Below, one piece after another: positions 19,042 through 26,108 of a stretch of 64,000 nucleotides of DNA. The stretch is from Opitutaceae bacterium EW11 (GTDB taxonomy: Bacteria > Verrucomicrobiota > Verrucomicrobiia > Opitutales > Opitutaceae). Location: positions 636,486 through 700,485 of the forward strand of contig QAYY01000003.1 in the NCBI GenBank assembly GCA_003054665.1, written 5' to 3'. How positions within the stretch are numbered: the stretch's first letter is position 1; each line of letters starts with the position of its first letter. The position numbers and the translations under genes are program-made. Under the pieces are notes generated by a model, which was not told the DNA's origin, did not search any database, and saw nothing but the letters and a program-made list of their open reading frames with translations.

Positions 19042-19881
19042 ATGCGGGAAGAGCGCGAGCTGATCCTGAAATCGCTGCGGTATCGGAAGGAACTGCTGCG
19101 GGTGATCAAAAACGCGGGCGCCGGTCACACCGGCGGCGATCTGTCGTGCATCGATATCCTCAACGTCCTGTACAACCGGATACTGCGGGTTTCGCCCAAG
19201 ACGTTTTCAGATCCGAACCGCGACCGCTACGTCCAAAGCAAGGGCCACTGCGTCGAGGCGCTTTACGTCGTCCTGGCAGACCGGGGTTTTTTTCCCGCCG
19301 AAGAGTTGGAGACAGTTTGCCGGCATGGCTCGGCGTTTGTCGGGCATCCGACGCGCAAGGTGCCCGGCGTGGAACAAAACACGGGAGCGCTCGGGCACGG
19401 ACTTCCGCTCTGCACGGGTATGGCGATCGCCGGAAAACTGGACGGGGCGCCGTATCGGGTCTTCACGCTCCTCGGCGACGGCGAACTCGCGGAGGGCTCG
19501 AACTGGGAGGCGGCGATGGCCGCGGCTCACTACGGCCTGGACAACCTGACGGCCATCGTCGACTGCAACACGCTCCAGATCTCGGGGCACACGGCGGACG
19601 TGATGAACTCGGAACCGCTGGAGGCGAAATGGGCGTCTTTCGGCTGGGCCGTTCGCCGCGTTCCCGGGCATGATTTCGGCGCCCTGATCGGCGCGCTGGA
19701 GCACCCGCTGGAGAAAGGAAAGCCGAGCGTGGTTGTTGCGAACACGACGAAAGGGAAGGGCATCAGCTTTATGGAGAACGTCGCGAAGTGGCATCACGGC
19801 GTGCCGAATGACGACGAATACGCGCGCGCCATCGCGGAGCTCGATGCCGCGATCTCCGCCCTGGAGGGCGTTCCGGCATGA
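19042..19881 (+). CDS. Transketolase, N-terminal (TPP-binding) subunit
   Basis: About 279 residues, equal to the N-terminal half of transketolase. The thiamine-diphosphate motif is GDGELAEGSNWEAAMAAAHYGLDNLTAIVDCN (GDG...N), and GAGHTGGDLSCIDILNVLYN, SKGHCVEALYVVLADRGFF and QNTGALGHGLPLCTGMAIAGK are conserved transketolase segments. The start is either ATG 19042, with GAGG 8 bases upstream, or TTG 19036 overlapping the previous stop. It pairs with the next gene, which supplies the pyrimidine and C-terminal domains, to form a heteromeric enzyme. Split transketolases are seen in dedicated pathways, including apulose-4-phosphate cleavage. Confidence 0.88.
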   Translation: MREERELILKSLRYRKELLRVIKNAGAGHTGGDLSCIDILNVLYNRILRVSPKTFSDPNRDRYVQSKGHCVEALYVVLADRGFFPAEELETVCRHGSAFVGHPTRKVPGVEQNTGALGHGLPLCTGMAIAGKLDGAPYRVFTLLGDGELAEGSNWEAAMAAAHYGLDNLTAIVDCNTLQISGHTADVMNSEPLEAKWASFGWAVRRVPGHDFGALIGALEHPLEKGKPSVVVANTTKGKGISFMENVAKWHHGVPNDDEYARAIAELDAAISALEGVPA

Positions 19882-20879
19882 GCGCTCCGGCACCGTCGAT
19901 GCACAGCGCCGCGGCGAAAACCCGGGCGGAAAAACTCGGGCTCAGGCTCGAGCGCGCGAACCTCGACGAGTTCGCGGATACGCTCCTGGCGCTCGCTCGG
20001 ACCGACGCGAATGTCGTAGCGGTGACGAGCGACTCCCGCGGCTCGGGAAAACTCGGGCCGTTCGGCCAGCAGCATCCGAAGCAGATCGTGGAGATGGGAA
20101 TCGCCGAGCAGAACCTGGTCGGCGTGGCCGCGGGCCTCGCCTCCGCGGGGAAAATCGTCTTCGCCGTTTCCCCGGCATGTTTTCTCACCGCCCGCGCCCT
20201 CGAGCAGATCAAGAACGACGTCGCGTACTCCGATAATCCGGTGGTGCTTGTCGGCATCAGCGCGGGCGTCAGCTACGGCGCGCTCGGATCGACTCATCAT
20301 TCGTTGCACGACTTCGCCGTGCTGCGGGCGATCCATAACGTCGCCATCGTCGCGCCAGCCGACAATTTCGAGACTCGCGAAGCGGTGCGGCTTGCCGCCG
20401 TCGCGGAGACGCCTGTCTACCTCCGTTTCGGCAAGGCTCCGCTCTACCGGTTGCCATCCGCGGGAACGTTCGAGCTGGGCCGCGCGCGGCTGCTTCGTCC
20501 CGGTTCGGACGCGGCATTTGTCGCGACCGGCGAGACCGTGATCCATGCCCTGCTCGCGGCGGACTTTCTGAAGGAGAGAAACGGAATCGAATGCCGGGTG
20601 CTCAGCGTGCCGTCGATCCGACCCCTGGATACCGGCGCCGTGCTCGATGCTGCGCGGACTTGCCGTGCCCTTGTCACAGTGGAGGAGCATTCGGTCCACG
20701 GCGGACTCGGAGAGGCTTGCGCGGCGCTGATCGCCGAGGCGGGGCTCGCCCGGCGTTTTGGCATCGCGGGACTGCCCGACGAAGACACCGTGACCGGCAG
20801 CCAGGCCGAAATCTTTCGGCACTACGGGCTGACGATGGAAGGACTGGCGGAAAAGATGACCGGGCTGATGAGCCGCTAG
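19878..20879 (+). CDS. Transketolase, C-terminal (pyrimidine-binding) subunit
   Basis: 333 residues carrying the central PYR and C-terminal domains. VEMGIAEQNLVGVAAGLASAGKIVF holds the catalytic Glu that protonates the TPP pyrimidine. SAGVSYGALGSTHHSLHDFAVLRAIHNVAIVAPADNFETREAV is the conserved H-x-x-x-D region, and the C-domain ends with VEEHSVHGGLGEACAALIAE. Its ATG overlaps the N-subunit stop by 4 bp (ATGA). Together the two subunits should transfer a two-carbon ketol unit from a ketose phosphate to an aldose phosphate. Confidence 0.88.
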   Translation: MSAPAPSMHSAAAKTRAEKLGLRLERANLDEFADTLLALARTDANVVAVTSDSRGSGKLGPFGQQHPKQIVEMGIAEQNLVGVAAGLASAGKIVFAVSPACFLTARALEQIKNDVAYSDNPVVLVGISAGVSYGALGSTHHSLHDFAVLRAIHNVAIVAPADNFETREAVRLAAVAETPVYLRFGKAPLYRLPSAGTFELGRARLLRPGSDAAFVATGETVIHALLAADFLKERNGIECRVLSVPSIRPLDTGAVLDAARTCRALVTVEEHSVHGGLGEACAALIAEAGLARRFGIAGLPDEDTVTGSQAEIFRHYGLTMEGLAEKMTGLMSR

Positions 20880-20896
20880 AAGCATCCCCAGACGCC

Positions 20897-22399
20897 ATGG
20901 CTTTCGTTCTCGCACTCGATCAAAGCACGTCGGCGACGAAGGCGCTCCTGTTCGACGATTCAGGGAATTGCCTCGACCGGGAGTCGCGCGAGCACCGACA
21001 GCTGTATCCGCGAGCCGGATGGGTGGAGCACGATGCGGAGGAGATCTGGCAAAACACCCTCGCAGTGCTGAGGACTGTCGCCTTGCGCGCGGCCGAGCGG
21101 AACCGTGAGCTCCTTTGCCTGAGCGTCACGAATCAGCGCGAGACGATCGTGGTGTTCGAACGAAGGACGGGGCGCCCGCTGCGTCCGGCGATCGTCTGGC
21201 AATGCCGGCGTGGCGACGAGATTTGCGCGGAGCATCGGGCGGCCGGGCGCGAGGATTTCGTTCACCGGCAGACCGGGCTCTGTCTCGACGCCTATTTTTC
21301 CGCTTCGAAGCTTCAGTGGCTCGTTCGCCAGGAACCCGGGCTCCGCACCAAGCTTGAGAGCGGGGAGGCGCTGATCGGCACGATCGACACGTATCTCGTC
21401 TACCGGCTCACCGGCGGCGAGGTTTTCGCCACCGACGGTTCGAACGCCTCGCGCACGCTGCTCTTCGACATCGGACGGCTTCAGTGGAGCGAGGATCTTT
21501 GCTCGCTGTGGCAGGTGCCGTCGCAGGCTTTGCCGGAGGTCAGGGAGAGTGCGGCACGGTTTGGCGAAACGACGCTCGAGGGCGCGCTCCCGACGCCGCT
21601 CCCGATCTGCGGCGTGATGGGCGACTCCCAGGCTTCGCTCTTCGCTCAGCGCTGCTTCGAACCTGGCATGGCCAAGGCGACATTCGGCACGGGTTCGTCG
21701 GTCCTGCTCACAATCGGGGCGGAGCCTCGGCTCTCGACTCGCGGCGTCGTCACGACCTTGGCGTGGGTCCACCGCGGACGGCCCACCTACGCTTTTGAGG
21801 GGATCATCATCTGTTCGGCGGCGACGCTCACGTGGCTGCGCGATCGCCTCGGCGTGATTTCCGATCTCTCGGAGGCTCAGGCAACCGCGGCTGCGCTGCC
21901 CGACAATGGCGGTGTGTACCTCGTGCCGGCGTTCTCCGGGCTGGGCTTGCCGCACTGGCGGCCGGACGCCCGGGCGGCGATTGTCGGACTGAGTTCGCAC
22001 AGCGAACGGCGGCACGTCGTCCGCGCGGGATTCGAGTCGATTTCGTACCAGCTGCGCGACGCGCTCGAAGCGATGCGCGGCGAGGCCGGTGTAGCATTGA
22101 AGCGGTTACACGGCGACGGAGGGCCGACGGCGAATCCGTGGCTGATGCAGTTCACCGCGGACCTCACCCGGGCCGAACTGGCGGTGCCCACCATGCCGGA
22201 CTGCTCGGCGTTGGGCGCGGCGTTCGCCGGCCTTCTCGGGATGGGGCGGTTTCGTACGCTCGAGGAGCTTTCCGCCTTGCCTCGCACCGAGGTTGTCTAT
22301 CGTCCGTCGATGCCCCCCGACCGTGCGGATCGCCTTGTCTTCGGCTGGCGTTGCGCCGTGCGACAAACCCTTTGCTTGTCCGAAAGTCTCCCCGCATGA
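20897..22399 (+). CDS. FGGY-family carbohydrate kinase, glycerol-kinase-like
   Basis: 500 residues. The N-terminal FGGY domain begins FVLALDQSTSATKALLFDDSG (phosphate-1 motif), with SVTNQRETIVVFERRTGRPLRPAIVWQCRR as in glycerol kinases. GVMGDSQASLFAQRCFEPGMAKATFGTGSSVLL provides the catalytic Asp (GDSQ) and the ATP-binding GTGS. GLGLPHWRPDARAAIVGLS and HGDGGPTANPWLMQFTADL form the second domain signatures. The ATG at 20897 is 17 bp after the transketolase stop; the longer frame from 20591 overlaps the transketolase gene. In this operon it should phosphorylate the ketose made by the isomerase before transketolase acts (apulose or ribulose-like sugars), rather than glycerol. Inference from context. 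Confidence 0.85.
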   Translation: MAFVLALDQSTSATKALLFDDSGNCLDRESREHRQLYPRAGWVEHDAEEIWQNTLAVLRTVALRAAERNRELLCLSVTNQRETIVVFERRTGRPLRPAIVWQCRRGDEICAEHRAAGREDFVHRQTGLCLDAYFSASKLQWLVRQEPGLRTKLESGEALIGTIDTYLVYRLTGGEVFATDGSNASRTLLFDIGRLQWSEDLCSLWQVPSQALPEVRESAARFGETTLEGALPTPLPICGVMGDSQASLFAQRCFEPGMAKATFGTGSSVLLTIGAEPRLSTRGVVTTLAWVHRGRPTYAFEGIIICSAATLTWLRDRLGVISDLSEAQATAAALPDNGGVYLVPAFSGLGLPHWRPDARAAIVGLSSHSERRHVVRAGFESISYQLRDALEAMRGEAGVALKRLHGDGGPTANPWLMQFTADLTRAELAVPTMPDCSALGAAFAGLLGMGRFRTLEELSALPRTEVVYRPSMPPDRADRLVFGWRCAVRQTLCLSESLPA

Positions 22400-24450
22400 A
22401 GCCGATCTTTTTGACCTCCATCGCGCTCGCCGTCGGGGCGTTTCTGCCGTGTTCGTCGCACGCCGGGGAAAAGGCGTTGATCGACACGACGCGTTCTCCG
22501 GCCGCGCGGATGTACATGGTCGATCTCGGCGACGTGAAGTGGACCGGCGGTTTCTGGGGCGAACGCTTCGACGTTTGCCGCACGACGATGGTCCCGCACC
22601 TCTGGGAGATCTTCCAGGACGAGAAGGCGAGTCACGCCTGGGCGAACTTCCGCATCGCTGCCGGGCTCGAGCAGGGAAAGTTCGCCGGCCCGCCGTTCAA
22701 CGACGGAGATTTCCTGAAATGGCTGGAGGCTCTCGCGCAGGTCTATGCGGTGACTCGCGATCCGGAACTCGACGAACAGATGGACCGGATCGTCGCGGTG
22801 ATCGTGAAGGCCCAGCGCGAGGACGGCTATCTCCACACCAAGACGATCATCCCGCAGCGCCAGGGAAACGGCCAGGTGAAGGAGTTCGCCGACCGCGAGC
22901 ACTTCGAAACCTACAACATGGGCCATCTGATGACTGCCGCCTGTATTCACTACCGGGCGACGGGCAAGACGACCCTGCTCGACGCGGCGCGCAAGGCGGC
23001 GGACTACATCGACGGCCTTTGCCGGACGGTGCCGGGCGATCTGGCGCGCAACGCAATTTGCCCGTCGCACTACATGGGCGTGGTGGAGCTCTACCGCACG
23101 ACGCGCGAGCCGCGTTATCTCGAACTGGCGAAACAGCTGATCGAGATCCGCAGCCTCGTGCCGCCGAAGGAGGGCAGCGATCACAACCAGGATCGCGTGC
23201 CCTTCCGGCAGATGACGGAGGCCGTGGGGCACGCCGTCCGCGCCAACTACCTGTACGCCGGAGCGGCCGACGTGTATGCGGAGGATGGCGACAAGACGCT
23301 TCTCAAGACGATCGAGACGATTTCCGACGACGTCGCGGGCGAGAAACTCTACATCACGGGCATGACGGGCGCGCTTTACGACGGAGCTTCGCCCGACGGT
23401 TCGAAGGACTTCACCTCGATCAAGACGGTCCACCAGGCGTATGGGCGCGACTACCAGCTGCCGAACCTGACGGCCTACAACGAAACCTGCGCGACGATCG
23501 GCTACGCGATGTGGCTCTGGCGCATGCTGGAGCTGACGGGGGATGCGCGGTACGCCGATCTGTTCGAGCAGTCGCTGTATAACGGCGTGCTGCCGGGCAT
23601 CAGCCTCGACGGGCGCGACTACTTTTATGTCAACCCGCTGCGCAAGCTGGCGGATTTCAAGTGGCCGATGCGCTGGTCGCGGACCCGGCAGCCGAACATC
23701 CCCTCGAGCTTTTGCTGTCCGCCGAATGTCGTGCGCACGATCGCCGAGGCGCAGAACTACGCCTACACGCTCTCGAAGGACACCCTCTGGGTTCATCTTT
23801 ACGGGGCGAGCGCGCTCAACACCGCCTGGATCGACGGTGGCCGCGTGCGCTTGTCGCAGGAAACGGACTATCCCTGGAAAGGCGCGGTGAAGCTGACAGT
23901 TGCCGAAGCGCCCGAGCGCGCCATCGCGATCAGGCTCCGGATCCCCAGCTGGGTGGGCGAGGGGACGACGGTGCGCGTCAACGGCCAACGCGCCGACGGC
24001 GATCCCAAGTCAGGCTCGTATTTCGAACTTCGGCGGACGTGGAAGTCGGGTGACGTCATCGAACTCAACCTGCCTTTCGCTCCGAGCGTGTGGGAAGCCA
24101 ATCCGCTCGTGGAGGAGACGCTGAACCAGGTCGCGGTGAAGTACGGACCGCTCGTGTACTGCGTCGAAGCCAACGACCTTCCGGACGGCGTGCGCTTGCA
24201 GGACGTGGCCCTCACGACGGACTCCGCGTCGAAGCCGGCGAAGCTGGTGCCCGAAACGATCGCAAACGCCCGAGTGTTTTCGGTCGTTCTCCCGGCGACG
24301 GCGTTGAGGCGGCCGCATTGGGAAAGCGGACAACTCTACCGCCCGCTCAACGCGGGGTCGCCGCAGCGATTCGACCTCAAACTCGTGCCCTACTACGCCT
24401 GGGGCAACCGCGGAGACACCGACATGACGGTTTGGATACCTCTCCGCTGA
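22396..24450 (+). CDS. GH127-family beta-L-arabinofuranosidase-like enzyme, secreted
   Basis: 684 residues with signal peptide (TSIALAVGAFLPCSSHAGEK). The N-terminal (alpha/alpha)6 barrel starts VKWTGGFWGERFDVCRTTMVPHLWEIF and continues through GDFLKWLEALAQVYAVTRDPELDEQMD. The zinc/thiolate active site of GH127 is complete: NETCATIGYAMW (Glu ~363, Cys ~365) and SSFCCPPNVVRT (Cys ~440 and Cys ~441), equivalent to Glu338, Cys340, Cys417 and Cys418 of HypBA1. GH127 also contains enzymes acting on aceric acid in rhamnogalacturonan II, so the sugar is uncertain. ATGA overlap couples it to the kinase, an unusual mix of cytoplasmic pathway and secreted hydrolase in one transcript. Confidence 0.92.
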   Translation: MKPIFLTSIALAVGAFLPCSSHAGEKALIDTTRSPAARMYMVDLGDVKWTGGFWGERFDVCRTTMVPHLWEIFQDEKASHAWANFRIAAGLEQGKFAGPPFNDGDFLKWLEALAQVYAVTRDPELDEQMDRIVAVIVKAQREDGYLHTKTIIPQRQGNGQVKEFADREHFETYNMGHLMTAACIHYRATGKTTLLDAARKAADYIDGLCRTVPGDLARNAICPSHYMGVVELYRTTREPRYLELAKQLIEIRSLVPPKEGSDHNQDRVPFRQMTEAVGHAVRANYLYAGAADVYAEDGDKTLLKTIETISDDVAGEKLYITGMTGALYDGASPDGSKDFTSIKTVHQAYGRDYQLPNLTAYNETCATIGYAMWLWRMLELTGDARYADLFEQSLYNGVLPGISLDGRDYFYVNPLRKLADFKWPMRWSRTRQPNIPSSFCCPPNVVRTIAEAQNYAYTLSKDTLWVHLYGASALNTAWIDGGRVRLSQETDYPWKGAVKLTVAEAPERAIAIRLRIPSWVGEGTTVRVNGQRADGDPKSGSYFELRRTWKSGDVIELNLPFAPSVWEANPLVEETLNQVAVKYGPLVYCVEANDLPDGVRLQDVALTTDSASKPAKLVPETIANARVFSVVLPATALRRPHWESGQLYRPLNAGSPQRFDLKLVPYYAWGNRGDTDMTVWIPLR

Positions 24451-24475
24451 TTCTTCCTCCCTAAGCCGAAGCCCC

Positions 24476-25900
24476 ATGGCCAAAACCTCCCACTCGTCCC
24501 TCGTCTCCCGGCTCGACGCGCTTTACGAATACGACCGCGAGCCGGTCACCCAGAAAGATCTCCACGGCTGGAAAATCTTCTGGGCGACGTTCGCCGGCGA
24601 GCACATCGCCGGCACGGAATTTGTGATCGGTCCGCTCTTCGTGCTTCACGGCTGCTCCGCCACTGCCGTGCTGCTGGGCCTCTTCATCGGCAATCTTCTC
24701 GCCGTGCTCAGCTGGGCGTTTGTCTGCGCGCCCGTTGCGGTGCGGACTCGGCTGACGATCTACTGGCAGATCCGCCGGCTGGGCGGCCCCTGGCTGACCG
24801 TCGCCTACAGCGCGGTGTACGGCGTGATTCTGTGCGTGCTTGCCGGATCGATGCTTCGCGTGTCGATGACGTCGCTGGCTCTTCCGCTGCAGCACGGCTT
24901 CGGCACGGCGGACCTTCCCCAGTGGACATGGGCGCTGCTCGCCCTCGGCGTCGGTTCGGTGATCGCGGTGTTGGCGGTGCTCGGTTTCGAGGGTATGGCG
25001 ATTTTCTCGAAGATGTCGGCGCCGTGGATGGTGATCGTCTTCTTCGTCTCGGCGATCGCGACGCTTCCGTTGTTGGGCTGCGCGTCGCTCTCGGATTTCT
25101 GGCGCGTGGCCAACGAGCAGATCTGGACCGGCGTGACCGCGCTCGATCCCTCGACGGGAAAACACTTCGCGCACTACACGATCTGGCACGTCATCGGCTT
25201 CGCCTGGTTGTGCAACATGCCGCAGCACTTCGGCATGGCCGACCTGACGATCCTCCGGTACGCGCGAAAATGGCAGATGGGCTTCTGTTCCGCGGCGGGC
25301 ATGTATCTCGGCCATTACTGCGCCTGGATCGCCTCGGGCATCCTCTGTGCGGCGGCGATCAAGCAGGGCATCCTGCCGTCGCCTGGTCCCATCGCCTATC
25401 TCGGCGCCGGTCTCACGGGAGCGATCTGCGTGGTCGTCGCGGGCTGGAACGTCGCCAGCCCGACGCTCTATCGGGCGGGACTCGCGCTCCAGGTCGCGAC
25501 GCCCAACTGGAGCCGCTGGCGGGTCACGCTCGTCGTGGGAGCCGCCATGATCGTCTGTGCGTGCATCCCCGCGTTATTGGCGCACCTCGATCTGCTCCTG
25601 ACGACGAATGCGCTGCTCCTCCTGCCGCTCGGCGCCTTCATCTTCATCGACCTCTGGCTCTTTCCGAAGCTGGGCCTCCGCTCCAACTACGCCGAACACA
25701 CGCGTTCGCCGATCAGCTGGCCCGCCGGCGCCGCGTGGCTCTTGTCCATGGTAATCTCCGTGATCGCATTTTCGCGGGGCGCCGATCCGATTTTCCTCGT
25801 GCTCCCCGAATGGATCGTGGCGGTGACGCTCTACGTCGCATTCAGCGCGCTCCAACAAAAACTCCGCCCCGCGCCGGTTCCGGCCGCCGCCTCCGTCTAG
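24476..25900 (+). CDS. NCS1-type permease (purine/cytosine permease-like)
   Basis: 474 residues with about 12 hydrophobic segments. The N-terminal motif LHGWKIFWATFAGEHIAGTEFVIGPLFV and the later LSDFWRVANEQIWTG / WLCNMPQHFGMADLTILRYARK fit the nucleobase:cation symporter-1 (purine-cytosine permease) family. Its position between GH127 and an apparently cytoplasmic GH78, without nucleoside genes nearby, suggests that the cargo is a sugar or glycoside rather than a base. It lies 25 bp after the GH127 stop and 1 bp before the small membrane protein. Confidence 0.78.
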   Translation: MAKTSHSSLVSRLDALYEYDREPVTQKDLHGWKIFWATFAGEHIAGTEFVIGPLFVLHGCSATAVLLGLFIGNLLAVLSWAFVCAPVAVRTRLTIYWQIRRLGGPWLTVAYSAVYGVILCVLAGSMLRVSMTSLALPLQHGFGTADLPQWTWALLALGVGSVIAVLAVLGFEGMAIFSKMSAPWMVIVFFVSAIATLPLLGCASLSDFWRVANEQIWTGVTALDPSTGKHFAHYTIWHVIGFAWLCNMPQHFGMADLTILRYARKWQMGFCSAAGMYLGHYCAWIASGILCAAAIKQGILPSPGPIAYLGAGLTGAICVVVAGWNVASPTLYRAGLALQVATPNWSRWRVTLVVGAAMIVCACIPALLAHLDLLLTTNALLLLPLGAFIFIDLWLFPKLGLRSNYAEHTRSPISWPAGAAWLLSMVISVIAFSRGADPIFLVLPEWIVAVTLYVAFSALQQKLRPAPVPAAASV

Positions 25901-25901
25901 A

Positions 25902-26084
25902 ATGAAAAAGCTGCTCAAGCTTCTCTCGTTTGCCGCCCTCGCGGGAATGTTCGCCGCTTCATGGATGGTCTTTTCCGGGGCGCTCTCCCGGCCCACTTAC
26001 GAGATCGTCGCGCTTTCTGGCACCGTGATCTGGTTCGGCACCGTGCCGTTCTGGATGAAACGGCGGCTTCATGCCTCGGAATAG
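25902..26084 (+). CDS. Small two-helix membrane protein
   Basis: 60 residues, MKKLLKLLSFAALAGMFAASWMVFSG then a second hydrophobic stretch (YEIVALSGTVIWFGTVPFW) and a basic tail (MKRRLHASE). It starts one base after the NCS1 permease stop, so it is certainly in the same transcript and is probably a subunit or assembly factor of that permease. No family recognised. Confidence 0.65.
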   Translation: MKKLLKLLSFAALAGMFAASWMVFSGALSRPTYEIVALSGTVIWFGTVPFWMKRRLHASE

Positions 26085-26108
26085 CCCCACCGGCCCTTTC
26101 TTTCCCCA

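Noticed and set aside
20591..20896. Upstream extension of the FGGY kinase
   Set aside because: It overlaps the transketolase C subunit and reads as Arg/Pro-rich shadow; the conserved kinase N-terminus begins at 20897.
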